Shown here one piece after another: positions 25,667-35,050 of a stretch of DNA of 64,000 nucleotides. The notes under the pieces were generated by a model that was given only the letters and a program-made list of their open reading frames with translations, was not told the origin of the DNA and ran no database searches. Position 1 is the first letter of the stretch, and each line of letters begins with the position of its first letter. This DNA comes from Paraburkholderia hiiakae. Lineage in GTDB: Bacteria > Pseudomonadota > Gammaproteobacteria > Burkholderiales > Burkholderiaceae. Location of the stretch: NCBI RefSeq assembly GCF_904848665.1, contig NZ_CAJHCQ010000013.1:1-64000 (forward strand). The letters are read 5' to 3'. The translations under genes and the position numbers were made by a program.

Positions 25667-26319
25667 CCCATCGCATCCTGCTCGTCGACGACCATGCCGT
25701 CGTGCGCCAGGGCGTTCGCCAGTTGCTGCTCGATCGCGGCATTGCCGCCGAGGTGATCGAGGCGCAAACGGGCGCTGAGGCGCTCGCCGCGATCGCGAAG
25801 CATGTGTGCGACGTGGTCCTCCTCGACATCTCGCTGCCGGACATGAACGGCGTGGAGGTGCTCAAGCGCGCCAAGAGAAAGGCGCCACGCGTGCCGGTGC
25901 TGATGTTCTCGATGTATCGCGAGGATCAATACGCGGTGCGCGCGCTCAAGGCGGGCGCGGCGGGCTATCTCTCGAAGACGGTGGACGCCGCGCAGATGAT
26001 CGCAGCCATCCAGCAGGTCGCCGCGGGCCGCAAGTACGTGAGCCCGGCCATGGCCGAAGCACTCGCCGACTACGTGCTGGTGGACGGCGAGCAACTGCCG
26101 CACGAGAAGCTCTCCGACCGCGAATACCAGACGCTGTGCATGCTCGCCTCGGGCAAGCGTCTCACCGACATCGCGCACGCGCTTTCGCTTTCGGTGAAGA
26201 CGGTGAGCGTCTACCGCACGCGCCTGCTCGAAAAGATGAAGCTCACCAACAACGCCGAGCTGACCTTCTATGTGATGAGCAACCGGCTCGTCGACCTCTC
26301 GCCTACCGTCAGCGCCTGA
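25663..26319 (+). CDS. NarL/FixJ family response regulator
   Basis: 218 residues. The receiver domain (1-120) has acidic D9/D10, phosphoacceptor D55 (LLDISLPDMNG) and the conserved Lys in YLSKTVDAAQ. The LuxR-type helix-turn-helix (150-212) reads LSDREYQTLCMLASGKRLTDIA and VKTVSVYRTRLLEKM. It overlaps the kinase stop codon by four bases, so it is the cognate partner. Targets unknown; the amino-acid permease gene downstream, 296 bases away with its own -10-like box, is a candidate. Confidence 0.95.
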   Translation: MTHRILLVDDHAVVRQGVRQLLLDRGIAAEVIEAQTGAEALAAIAKHVCDVVLLDISLPDMNGVEVLKRAKRKAPRVPVLMFSMYREDQYAVRALKAGAAGYLSKTVDAAQMIAAIQQVAAGRKYVSPAMAEALADYVLVDGEQLPHEKLSDREYQTLCMLASGKRLTDIAHALSLSVKTVSVYRTRLLEKMKLTNNAELTFYVMSNRLVDLSPTVSA

Positions 26320-26615
26320 TATCCAGGCGACGCTTCGGCATCAAGGCTGCCTTCTCGCCACAACCCGTTGATCCGGAAATGGAATTCGCCGTTTGCGCGG
26401 GTCCCGGCAAGGATCGCGCTCGCGCGCCCCGGTTTGCGGCGGATTCGTCCGCGCCACGCGAGCGTTTCCGACCCTGCTCAACCGGTCTCTCGCACCACAT
26501 CCGCTAAAATTTAGGGTTTCCCCCAGACATCCGGCACGCGAAGCCGGCGAAGGCGGGCGTGGATCACCGCGCCAGTGCCGCGCCTTCGCGCGTTTTACGT
26601 GGAGTTCCCCGCCAA

Positions 26616-28034
26616 ATGTCCCTCTTTCGCAAGAAGAGCGTTGAGCACATGTTGCAGGCGAGCGCCAAGGGCGCCGGCCTGAAAAAAGCACTCGGCGCAC
26701 TCGACCTCACCTTTCTCGGCATCGGCGCGATCATCGGCACCGGCATTTTCGTGCTGACCGGCACGGGCGCCGTGCAGGCCGGCCCGGCCCTCATGATCGC
26801 GTTCCTCATCGCCGCCGTGGCGTGCTGCTTCGCGGCGCTCGCCTACGCCGAGTTCGCCTCGACCATTCCGGTGGCCGGGTCGATCTACACCTACTCGTAC
26901 GCGACGCTCGGCGAGCTGGCCGCGTGGGTGATCGGCTGGGACTTGATGCTCGAGTATGGACTCGCCACTTCCGCAGTCTCGGTGGGCTGGTCGGGCTACC
27001 TGCAGTCGCTGCTTTCCGGCTTCGGCCTCACGCTGCCCGCCGCGCTTTCGGCCGCACCCGGCGCCGTGCCCGGCGTGCACACGCTCTTCAACCTGCCCGC
27101 CTTCCTCGTGATGATGGCGATCACGGCGCTCCTCTCCGTGGGCGTGCGCGAATCCACGCGCATCAACAACATCATGGTGGCGATCAAGGTGACCGTGGTG
27201 CTGCTCGTGATCGCCGTGGGCGTGTTCCACGTCACCCCCGCGAACTGGCATCCGTTCATGCCCAACGGCTGGCACGGCGTGTTCGGCGCCGCGGCCGTGA
27301 TGTTCTTCGCGTTCATCGGCTTCGACTCGGTGTCTTCCGCCGCCGAGGAAGTGAAGAACCCCAAGCGCGATCTGCCCATCGGCATCATCGCCTCACTCGC
27401 CGTGTGCGCGGTGCTGTACGTCGCCGTGGCGGCGGTCGTGACCGGCATCGTGCCCTCGCAGCGGTTCGCCCATGTTGGCCACCCGGTCTCGTTCGCGCTC
27501 CAGGCGGTGGGCGAAAACTGGGTCGCGGGCTTTATCGATCTGGGCGCCGTGCTCGGCATGCTCACCGTGATCCTCGTGATGAGCTATGGCCAGACCCGCA
27601 TCATCTACGCGATGTCGCGCGACGGCCTCCTGCCCCCCAAGCTCTCGAAGGTGCACCCGCGCTTCGCCACGCCGTTCTTCACGACATGGCTCGTGGGCAT
27701 TTTCTTTGGTCTGATCGGCGCGCTCGTGCCGCTGAACGTGCTGGCCGAGCTCATCAACATCGGCACGCTCGCCGCATTCTCGATGGTGTCGATCGCCGTG
27801 CTCGTGCTGCGCAAGACGCACCCGCACCTGCCGCGCGCGTTCCGCTGCCCGGGCGTGCCCGTGGTGCCAATTCTCGCGGTGGGCTCGTGCCTGTTTCTCA
27901 TGATCAACCTCCAGCCGCTCACGTGGATCGCGTTCCTCGTCTGGACCGGGTTCGGCCTCATCGTCTACTTCGGCTATTCGCGCCGGCATTCGCGCCTCGC
28001 GCACGCACCGCACGAGCCAGTGCATCACGATTGA
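26616..28034 (+). CDS. APC-family amino-acid permease (cationic amino acid transporter-like)
   Basis: 472 residues with about 12 transmembrane helices. The APC motif GIGAIIGTGIFVLTGTG in helix 1 and the GFDSVSSAAEEVKNPKRDLP segment in helix 6 fit the YfnA/CAT branch of the family. It would import an amino acid with protons. The ATG at 26616 is chosen; upstream in-frame residues are not hydrophobic or conserved. A TAAAAT box at 26505-26510 suggests its own promoter, and a strong terminator follows. Substrate not determinable. Confidence 0.92.
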   Translation: MSLFRKKSVEHMLQASAKGAGLKKALGALDLTFLGIGAIIGTGIFVLTGTGAVQAGPALMIAFLIAAVACCFAALAYAEFASTIPVAGSIYTYSYATLGELAAWVIGWDLMLEYGLATSAVSVGWSGYLQSLLSGFGLTLPAALSAAPGAVPGVHTLFNLPAFLVMMAITALLSVGVRESTRINNIMVAIKVTVVLLVIAVGVFHVTPANWHPFMPNGWHGVFGAAAVMFFAFIGFDSVSSAAEEVKNPKRDLPIGIIASLAVCAVLYVAVAAVVTGIVPSQRFAHVGHPVSFALQAVGENWVAGFIDLGAVLGMLTVILVMSYGQTRIIYAMSRDGLLPPKLSKVHPRFATPFFTTWLVGIFFGLIGALVPLNVLAELINIGTLAAFSMVSIAVLVLRKTHPHLPRAFRCPGVPVVPILAVGSCLFLMINLQPLTWIAFLVWTGFGLIVYFGYSRRHSRLAHAPHEPVHHD

Positions 28035-28078
28035 TCCGCGCGTGATCTCGCGGCGCTTCGATCGCTGCACTGCAACGC

Positions 28079-28118
28079 AACGGCCCGCCCCGAATCATCG
28101 AGGCGGGCCGTTTTTTTT
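28079..28118 (+). terminator. Terminator of the permease gene
   Basis: AACGGCCCGCC with GGCGGGCCGTT, followed by eight or more Ts, 45 bases after the stop. It separates the permease from the molybdenum-hydroxylase operon. Confidence 0.92.
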
Positions 28119-28473
28119 CGCGCGCCGCAAGCGTTCTGGAGGGTAAAACCCCGCGCAGCGGAATTCAGCAAATTGTGCTTTACTGTCCACGCGTCACCCC
28201 CAGGCTTCACTGAACAGCAAGGCACCAGCCGGACCCAGATTCCGCTCCACCCGTATTGGTTCAATTCGCCCGAGCCGCCCCGCGCTTTTTTGCGCGGTGG
28301 TTTGCCTTGCGCTCGCAATGAGGCGCAATGCGTTAGACGGGCAAGTTTTACTGCGGGCGGGTATGGCGGTCGATTCAGTGTGATAAAGCGGGCCCAGGCA
28401 GGTCTCTATCCCATCGCATGGTATGGGACCGGAGTCACGCAGCACCGGCTCCGGTCGACATTGGAGACAATCA
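28119..28473. promoter_or_regulatory. Upstream region of the CODH-like operon
   Basis: 355 bp without a gene. Close to the first gene are two inverted repeats: TCCCAT...ATGGGA around 28409-28428 and CCGGAG...CTCCGG at 28434-28459 (14-base spacer). Either could be a regulator site or form structure in the leader. No regulator gene is encoded next to the operon. Confidence 0.4.
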
Positions 28474-28971
28474 ATGGCGATCAGAATTAGCCTCACGGTC
28501 AACGGCGCGCCCGTGACCGCCGAGGTCGAACCTCACACGCTCCTCGTCCAGTTCCTGCGCGAACAGCAGCGTCTCACCGGCACGCACGTCGGCTGCGACA
28601 CGGCGCAATGCGGGGCCTGCACCGTCCACCTGAACGGCCGCGCGATCAAGTCGTGCAACCAGCTCGCGGTGCAGTGCGACGGCATGGAGGTGACGACGAT
28701 CGAAGGCCTCTCGAAAAACGGCACGCTGCATCCGATGCAGGCCGCGTTTCGCGAATGCCATGGCCTGCAATGCGGTTTCTGCACGCCCGGCATGGTGATG
28801 TGCGCGACCGCGCTCGCCGCCGCCAAGCCCGACCTCACCGAAGCGGACGTGCGCGAAGGGCTCGACGGAAACTTCTGCCGCTGTACGGGCTATCACAACA
28901 TCGTGAAGGCCGTGGTCGCGGGCGCGCAGGAAATGCGCGCTCCCGCCCCCGCTGCCGCCACGACCGCTTGA
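28474..28971 (+). CDS. Molybdenum hydroxylase small subunit, 2x[2Fe-2S] (CoxS-like)
   Basis: 165 residues. The N-terminal plant-type 2Fe-2S domain has C41, C46, C49 and C61 (GCDTAQCGAC). The C-terminal four-helix 2Fe-2S domain has C100, C103, C135 and C137 (CGFCTPG, CRCTGY). All eight ligands are intact. It passes electrons from the molybdenum centre to the FAD subunit. The ATG at 28474 has GGAGAC upstream. First gene of the seven-gene operon; the large subunit gene follows after 14 bases. Confidence 0.96.
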   Translation: MAIRISLTVNGAPVTAEVEPHTLLVQFLREQQRLTGTHVGCDTAQCGACTVHLNGRAIKSCNQLAVQCDGMEVTTIEGLSKNGTLHPMQAAFRECHGLQCGFCTPGMVMCATALAAAKPDLTEADVREGLDGNFCRCTGYHNIVKAVVAGAQEMRAPAPAAATTA

Positions 28972-28985
28972 TTCGGGAGGCCACC

Positions 28986-31376
28986 ATGAACGCACCCGAG
29001 CCCAATCGCATGATCGGCGCGCCAGTCAAGCGCAAGGAAGACTTCCGCTTCCTCACCGGCGCCGGACAGTACACCGACGACGTCGTGCTGCACGCGCAAA
29101 CCTATGCCGTGTTCGTGCGCTCGCCGCACGCGCATGCGCGTCTCAAGAGCATCGACACGAACGCGGCGAAGGCCTCGCCCGGCGTCGTGGCCGTCTTCAC
29201 CGGCGCGGACCTCGCGGCGGAAAACGTGGGCGGCCTGCCGTGCGGCTGGCTCATTCACAGCATCGACGGCACGCCGATGAACGAGCCGCCTCATCCTGTG
29301 ATCGCGCACGAGAAGGCGCGCCACGTGGGCGACCAGGTCGCACTCGTGATCGCCGAATCGCTCAAGGCCGCGAAGGATGCTGCGGAACTGATCGAAGTCG
29401 ATTACGAAGAGCTGCCCGCCACGGTCGACACGGCGCACGCCGCCGACGCGGGCCAGCCGCTCGTGCACGACGGCGTGGCGAACAATACCTGCTACACGTG
29501 GGGCCACGGCGACAAGGCCGCGACCGACGCCGCGTTCGCACAGGCCGCGCACGTGACGACGCTCGACATCATCAACAACCGCCTCATACCGAACGCCATC
29601 GAGCCGCGCGCCGTGAACGCGAGCTACTCGCAGCACGACGACAGCTACACCGTGTACGTGGCGAACCAGAACCCGCACGTCGAGCGCCTGCTCATGGCCG
29701 CGTTCGTGCTCGGGCTGCCTGAAACGAAGCTGCGCATCGTCGCGCCCGACGTGGGCGGTGGCTTCGGCTCGAAGATCTTTCTGTACGCCGAAGATGTCGC
29801 GCTCACGTGGGCCTCGAAGAAGATCCGCCGTCCGGTGAAGTGGACCGCCGAACGATCGGAGTCCTTCATATCCGACGCACACGGCCGCGACCACGTCACG
29901 AAAGCCGAACTCGCGCTCGACAAGGACGGCAAGTTCCTCGCCATGCGTGTTCACACCACGGCGAACATGGGCGCGTATCTTTCCACGTTCGCCTCCAGCG
30001 TGCCGACCATCCTCTACGCCACGCTGCTCGCGGGCCAGTACACCACGCCCGCGATCTACGCCGAGGTGAAGGCCGTGTTCACGAACACGGTGCCGGTGGA
30101 TGCGTATCGGGGCGCGGGGCGCCCGGAAGCGACCTACGTGGTCGAACGTCTGGTGGAAACAGCCGCGCGCGAGATGAAGATCGATCCCGCCGAGATCCGC
30201 CGCCGCAACTTCATCACGAGCTTCCCGTATGCGACGCCCGTGGGCCTCACCTATGACACTGGCGATTACGAAGCGTGCCTTGGGCGCGCGCTCGAACTCG
30301 CCGACGTAAAGGGCTTCGCCACGCGCCGCGACGCATCGAAGGCGCGAGGCTTGCTGCGCGGTCTAGGCTACTCGTGCTACATCGAGGCGTGCGGGCTTGC
30401 GCCATCGAACATCGCGGGTGCGCTTGGCGCGCGTGCGGGCCTGTTCGAAGCGGGCGAGGTCCGCGTGAACCCGACCGGTTCCGTCACGGTGTTCACGGGC
30501 TCGCACAGCCACGGCCAGGGCCACGAGACGACCTTCGCGCAAGTCGTCGCCGATCGCTTAGGCGTGCCGATCGAGCAGATCGAGATTGTGCACGGCGACA
30601 CGGGCCGCATTCCCTTCGGCATGGGCACCTACGGCTCGCGGTCGATCTCGGTGGGCGGCTCGGCCATCATGAAGGCGCTCGACAAGATCGAGGCAAAGGC
30701 GAAGAAGATTGCCGCGCACATGCTCGAAGCGGGCGTGGAGGACATCGAGTTCGCCAACGGCGTGTTCCGCGTGGCGGGCACCGACCGCACGAAGACTTTC
30801 GCCGAAATCTCGCTCGCCGCGTACGTGCCGCACAACTATCCGCTGGAGACGCTCGAACCGGGCCTCGACGAAAGCGCGTTCTACGACCCGACCAACTTCA
30901 CGTATCCGTCGGGCGCGTATCTCTGCGAAGTCGAAGTCGATCCCGATACGGGCGAAACGCGCATCGAGCGCTTCACCGCCGTCGACGACTTCGGCAACGT
31001 CATCAATCCGATGATCGTCGAAGGCCAGGTGCATGGCGGGCTCGGCCAGGGTATCGGCCAGGCGATGCTCGAACAGTGCGTGTACGACAACGAGAGCGGC
31101 CAGTTGCTCTCGGGCTCGTACATGGACTATGCGATGCCGCACGCGTCGGATGTGCCTTCGTACACGGTGGAAACCGCGAAAGGCACGCCGTGCACGCACA
31201 ATCCGCTTGGGGTGAAGGGCTGCGGCGAGGCCGGGGCGATCGGCTCACCGCCCGCCGTCATCAACGCGATTCTGGATGCTCTCGCGCCGCTCGGCGTGAA
31301 AGACCTGCAGATGCCGGCCACGCCGCATCGTGTATGGCAAGCGATCCAGGCCGCGCAGGCCCCTTCACAACCTTGA
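28986..31376 (+). CDS. Molybdenum hydroxylase large subunit, form II CODH-like (CoxL family)
   Basis: 796 residues, binding the molybdenum-cytosine-dinucleotide cofactor. Blocks in order: GAPVKRKEDFRFLTGAGQYTDD at the N-terminus, the aldehyde oxidase/xanthine dehydrogenase a/b hammerhead, DVGGGFGSK, then the active-site loop AYRGAGR (residues 373-379). Genuine form I CO dehydrogenases carry AYRCSFR with the Cu-binding Cys; here no Cys is present, so this is form II. The catalytic Glu lies in GVKGCGEAGAIG near the C-terminus. CO oxidation by form II enzymes is doubtful; another hydroxylation substrate is likely. RBS GGGAGG before the ATG at 28986. Confidence 0.93.
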   Translation: MNAPEPNRMIGAPVKRKEDFRFLTGAGQYTDDVVLHAQTYAVFVRSPHAHARLKSIDTNAAKASPGVVAVFTGADLAAENVGGLPCGWLIHSIDGTPMNEPPHPVIAHEKARHVGDQVALVIAESLKAAKDAAELIEVDYEELPATVDTAHAADAGQPLVHDGVANNTCYTWGHGDKAATDAAFAQAAHVTTLDIINNRLIPNAIEPRAVNASYSQHDDSYTVYVANQNPHVERLLMAAFVLGLPETKLRIVAPDVGGGFGSKIFLYAEDVALTWASKKIRRPVKWTAERSESFISDAHGRDHVTKAELALDKDGKFLAMRVHTTANMGAYLSTFASSVPTILYATLLAGQYTTPAIYAEVKAVFTNTVPVDAYRGAGRPEATYVVERLVETAAREMKIDPAEIRRRNFITSFPYATPVGLTYDTGDYEACLGRALELADVKGFATRRDASKARGLLRGLGYSCYIEACGLAPSNIAGALGARAGLFEAGEVRVNPTGSVTVFTGSHSHGQGHETTFAQVVADRLGVPIEQIEIVHGDTGRIPFGMGTYGSRSISVGGSAIMKALDKIEAKAKKIAAHMLEAGVEDIEFANGVFRVAGTDRTKTFAEISLAAYVPHNYPLETLEPGLDESAFYDPTNFTYPSGAYLCEVEVDPDTGETRIERFTAVDDFGNVINPMIVEGQVHGGLGQGIGQAMLEQCVYDNESGQLLSGSYMDYAMPHASDVPSYTVETAKGTPCTHNPLGVKGCGEAGAIGSPPAVINAILDALAPLGVKDLQMPATPHRVWQAIQAAQAPSQP

Positions 31377-31389
31377 GCGGAGGCGCTCC

Positions 31390-32187
31390 ATGTACGCATT
31401 CGACTATCAGCGCGCCAGTGACGCGCAAGGCGCCGTGAAAGCCATCGCGGCCGATGCCGACGCCAAATTCCTGGGCGGCGGCCAGAGCCTGCTCGCGGCA
31501 ATGAAGCTGCGCCTCGCGCAGCCCACCACGCTCGTGGACGTGACGCGCATTCCCGAGCTCAAAGCCGTGCAGGTGGACGGCAAGGTGGTGAAGGTCGGCG
31601 CGGCCGTGTGCCATGCCGACGTCGCCGAAAACGCGCAGATCCGCAACGCGCTGCCGGCGCTCGCGGACCTCGCGGGTATGATCGGCGACCGCCAGGTGCG
31701 CGCGCTCGGCACGCTGGGCGGCTCGCTCGCGAACGACGATCCCGCCGCCGATTATCCGGCCGCGGTGCTCGCACTGAACGCGACGGTGGTGACGGACCGG
31801 CGGCGCATCGCGGCCGACGACTTCTTCCGCGGCATGTACGAAACGGCGCTTGCGCCCGACGAGCTGATCGTGTCCGTCGAATTCCAGGTGCCCGAACGCG
31901 CGGCCTACGAGAAGTTTCGCAATCCGGCCTCGCACTTCGCGCTCACGGGCGTGTTCGTCGCGAAGTACGCCGGTGAAATTCGTGTGGCGATCACGGGCGC
32001 CGGAGCTTCAGTGTTCCGCGCGGGCGCGCTGGAAAGCGCGTTGAAGACGAATTTCGCGCCCGAAGCCGCACGCGCGGTGAAAGTTCCCGCCGACGACCTC
32101 AACACCGACCTGCACGCGAGCGCGGCGTATCGCGCGCACCTCATACCGGTGCTCGCGGCGCGCGCGGTGGCGAAGGCCAACGGCTAG
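31390..32187 (+). CDS. Molybdenum hydroxylase medium subunit, FAD-binding (CoxM-like)
   Basis: 265 residues. The FAD-binding PCMH-type domain shows FLGGGQSLLAAMKLRLAQP (residues about 36-54) and RALGTLGGSLANDDPAADYPAA, the two pyrophosphate-binding loops of CoxM. A C-terminal CO_deh_flav_C domain follows (about 165-262). It accepts electrons from the 2Fe-2S subunit and passes them to an external acceptor. It starts 13 bases after the large subunit with GAGCGGAGG upstream. The gene order S-L-M differs from the M-S-L order of the classical cox cluster. Confidence 0.95.
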   Translation: MYAFDYQRASDAQGAVKAIAADADAKFLGGGQSLLAAMKLRLAQPTTLVDVTRIPELKAVQVDGKVVKVGAAVCHADVAENAQIRNALPALADLAGMIGDRQVRALGTLGGSLANDDPAADYPAAVLALNATVVTDRRRIAADDFFRGMYETALAPDELIVSVEFQVPERAAYEKFRNPASHFALTGVFVAKYAGEIRVAITGAGASVFRAGALESALKTNFAPEAARAVKVPADDLNTDLHASAAYRAHLIPVLAARAVAKANG

Positions 32188-32265
32188 GCTTGTCCCGAGG
32201 GCGAGCGCTTCCGCGTAGACAGGGAAGCGCTCGCCGCCTTTGATCCGCGAGCGCAAGACAGACTC

Positions 32266-33153
32266 ATGCAATCCGCCTCGATCGACGACACCCTCGCGCA
32301 ACTCGAAGCGCACGGCTATTTCGCGAGCCGCGAGCTCGCTACGGCGCTCTTTCTCTCGCTGCGCATGGAACGCCCGCTCTTTCTCGAAGGCGAACCGGGT
32401 GTGGGCAAGACCGAACTCGCGAAGGCTGCCGCGGCGATGCTCGGTACGACGGTCTTGCGCCTGCAATGCTACGAAGGACTCGACACGGCGAGCGCGCTCT
32501 ACGAGTGGGACTACCCGCGCCAGATCATGGCGCTGCGTCTTGCCGAAGCCGCCGGCGAAAAGCCGCGCAACGACACGCTCTATCGCGACGAATTTCTTTT
32601 GAAGCGCCCGCTGCTCCAGTCCCTGCAGCCCGATCCGCAAAACCCTGGCGCGCGCCGCGTGCTGTTGATCGATGAAATCGACCGCGCCGACGAGCCGTTC
32701 GAAGCCTTCCTGCTCGAACTCCTTTCGGACTTCCAGGTATCGATTCCCGAATACGGCACCGTTCGCGCGAGTACGCCGCCGCTCGTCGTCATCACCTCGA
32801 ACCGCACGCGCGACGTACACGACGCGCTCAAGCGGCGCTGTCTTTATCAATGGCTCGGCTACCCGGACCGCGCGCGCGAACTCGCGATCGTGGCCGCGCG
32901 CGCGCCTGAAACCGCCCCGGAATTGCAGCATCGCGCCGTGGCGTTCGTGCACCAGTTGCGCACAATGGACCTTTTCAAGGCGCCCGGCATTGCGGAGACG
33001 ATCGACTGGTGCCGCGCGCTTTCCGCGCTCGCCGTGACGGAACTCGATCCGCAATCGGTGCAGGACACGCTGGGCGTGCTCCTCAAGTACCAGGACGACC
33101 TCGCGCAGCTCGACGCGCAACGCATTGTGCAAACGCTCGCGCTCGCGGAGTGA
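32266..33153 (+). CDS. MoxR-type AAA+ ATPase (CoxD-like)
   Basis: 295 residues. Walker A GEPGVGKT (42-49), Walker B VLLIDEIDRAD, sensor segment VVITSNRTRDVHDALKRRC and a lid domain. In CO dehydrogenase clusters CoxD is a membrane-linked ATPase needed to assemble the metal centre; the pairing with the VWA protein encoded next supports the same chaperone role here. The ATG at 32266 begins the conserved N-terminus. Spacing to the next gene is 5 bases. Confidence 0.94.
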   Translation: MQSASIDDTLAQLEAHGYFASRELATALFLSLRMERPLFLEGEPGVGKTELAKAAAAMLGTTVLRLQCYEGLDTASALYEWDYPRQIMALRLAEAAGEKPRNDTLYRDEFLLKRPLLQSLQPDPQNPGARRVLLIDEIDRADEPFEAFLLELLSDFQVSIPEYGTVRASTPPLVVITSNRTRDVHDALKRRCLYQWLGYPDRARELAIVAARAPETAPELQHRAVAFVHQLRTMDLFKAPGIAETIDWCRALSALAVTELDPQSVQDTLGVLLKYQDDLAQLDAQRIVQTLALAE

Positions 33154-33158
33154 GCGCG

Positions 33159-34487
33159 ATGTCTGCCCCCTCCATGTCCGAAACGCCCGGAACCCACGCC
33201 ACATCGCCCACCGCAATGCCCGCGCTCGCGCCGGTGTTCGCGCGCAATGTCGTGCATTTCGTGCGCTTGCTGCGCGGCGCGGGCCTGCCGCTGTCGCCTT
33301 CGCGCGCCGTCGACGCGATCGAAGCGCTGCGCCATATCGACCTCGGCCGCCGCGACGACGTGCATGCGGCGCTCGCAGCACTCCTCACGAGCGCGCCCGA
33401 CGAGCGAGAGATCTTCGACGCCGCGTTCGCCCTCTTCTGGCGCGATCCGGATTTCGAAGGCAAGCTGCGCGCGCTTTTGTTGCCAAAGGTACAAGGCGGC
33501 GTGCCGCCGCCGCGTCGCAACAACCGCCTGGCCGACGCGCTCGCCGCACGCCCCGCCACACGCCCCGGCGCGAAGCCGCCGCCATCGCACGAAGAACACG
33601 AGTTGCGCGCGCACGCCACGTTCAGCGCCGAAGAGCGCCTGCGCCAGCGCGATTTCGACACCCTTTCCGCCGACGAGTGGCGCGCGCTGCGCCATCTGAT
33701 CCGCGCGCGCCGCCTGCCGCTCGCCACCGAACGCACGCGGCGCCTCAAGGCATCGTCGCACGGCACGCACGCCGATTTGCGCGCGAGCGCGCGCCACGCG
33801 GTGCGCGCGGGCGGCGACTGGACCGTGTGGAAATATCGCGCGCCCGTGGAGCGCAAGCTGCCGCTCGTGCTGCTACTCGACATTTCGGGCTCGATGAGCA
33901 GCTATTCGCGCGCGGTACTTTACTTCTGCCATGCGCTATTGCAATCGCGCGAACGCCTGCAGGTGTTTCTGTTCGGCACGCGCTTGACGCACGCCACGCG
34001 CGCGCTGCGCGAACGCGACCCCGACGTCGCGCTCGCGCAGCTCGCCACTCAGGTCGCGGACTGGTCGGGCGGCACGCGCATCGGCGCGACGCTAGCCGAA
34101 TTCAACCGCCGCTGGGCGCGCCGCATGCTCGGCGGGCGCGCGACGGTGCTGATCGTCACCGACGGGCTCGATCACGATGATTGCGGTGTCCTAAACGACG
34201 AGATGGCGCGCCTGCATCGCTTCGCGCATCGCGTGATCTGGCTCAATCCGCTCTTGCGTTACCGCGATTTCGCACCCAAGGCGCGCGGCGTGCAGGCGAT
34301 GCTGCCGCACGTCGACGCGCATTACCCCGTCCACAATCTCGACAGCCTCGAAGCGTTCGCGCGCAGCCTGTGCGAAGCCGCGCCGGTTGCACATGCGCCT
34401 CGCACGGCACCTCATCTGGCACAACCGGCACGCGTATTGCGCACCTTGCAGGGGCGCCCGGCACAAGGAGAAACACGATGGAGCTGA
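33159..34487 (+). CDS. VWA-domain protein (CoxE-like)
   Basis: 442 residues. The von Willebrand A domain in the C-terminal half has the MIDAS motif LLLDISGSMSSYSRA and the later VLIVTDGLDHDD. The N-terminal part (about 25-150) is the helical region of the CoxE/YehP-like family, followed by an Arg-rich linker. It works with the MoxR ATPase in metal-cofactor insertion. The ATG at 33159 is chosen; the coding end overlaps the next gene by 10 bases, indicating tight coupling. Confidence 0.93.
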   Translation: MSAPSMSETPGTHATSPTAMPALAPVFARNVVHFVRLLRGAGLPLSPSRAVDAIEALRHIDLGRRDDVHAALAALLTSAPDEREIFDAAFALFWRDPDFEGKLRALLLPKVQGGVPPPRRNNRLADALAARPATRPGAKPPPSHEEHELRAHATFSAEERLRQRDFDTLSADEWRALRHLIRARRLPLATERTRRLKASSHGTHADLRASARHAVRAGGDWTVWKYRAPVERKLPLVLLLDISGSMSSYSRAVLYFCHALLQSRERLQVFLFGTRLTHATRALRERDPDVALAQLATQVADWSGGTRIGATLAEFNRRWARRMLGGRATVLIVTDGLDHDDCGVLNDEMARLHRFAHRVIWLNPLLRYRDFAPKARGVQAMLPHVDAHYPVHNLDSLEAFARSLCEAAPVAHAPRTAPHLAQPARVLRTLQGRPAQGETRWS

Positions 34488-35050
34488 CCGAAAGCCACAC
34501 GCTGCCGGTGCCGCAACAGCGCGCCTGGGAAGCGCTCAACGACACGGCAATCCTCAAGGCGTGCATACCGGGCTGCGAAAGCATCGAAGCCGATGGCGAG
34601 AATGCCTACGCCGTCGCGTTGACCGCCGCCGTGGGTCCGGTGAAGGCGCGCTTCAAGGGCCGCATGCAGCTCGCCGATATCGACGCCCCGAACAGCTACA
34701 CGATCGTCTTCGAGGGCCAGGGCGGTGCAGCGGGCTTCGGCAAGGGCGACGCGCACGTGAAGCTCGAATCCGCCGGTGACGAGTCGACCACGCTCACTTA
34801 CACCGCGAACGCCCAGGTGGGCGGCAAGCTCGCGCAGATCGGCTCGCGCCTCGTGGACGGCGCAGCGCGCAAGATCGCCGGCGAGTTTTTCAGGCGTTTC
34901 GGGGAACAGCTGGGCGGCGATGCGCAGCAAAATATCGACGAAGCGGCCGCAGCTGGCGCGAGCGACGCAGAAGGCCAGCCGCAAGGCGAAGGCGCAGAGG
35001 AAACACCGAAGAGGAAACGATCATGGACAGCGTGGATCTCGAAGTCCTGA
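34478..35050 (+). CDS. CoxG-like SRPBCC protein
   Basis: 190 residues. The SRPBCC/CoxG fold covers residues 1-145 (MELTESHTLPVPQQRAWEAL, then PGCESIE and GQGGAAGFGKGDA), a hydrophobic-cavity domain. The tail (145-190) is acidic and Gln/Ala-rich, then basic (TPKRKRSWTAW), which could anchor it to the membrane or to partners; CoxG proteins are implicated in membrane association of the enzyme. RBS AAGGAGAAA before the ATG at 34478. It overlaps the gene before by 10 bases and the gene after by 28. Confidence 0.92.
   Translation: MELTESHTLPVPQQRAWEALNDTAILKACIPGCESIEADGENAYAVALTAAVGPVKARFKGRMQLADIDAPNSYTIVFEGQGGAAGFGKGDAHVKLESAGDESTTLTYTANAQVGGKLAQIGSRLVDGAARKIAGEFFRRFGEQLGGDAQQNIDEAAAAGASDAEGQPQGEGAEETPKRKRSWTAWISKS

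Noticed and set aside
28986..31376. Genuine form I carbon monoxide dehydrogenase large subunit
   Set aside because: The active loop reads AYRGAGR, not AYRCSFR; the copper-binding Cys is missing.
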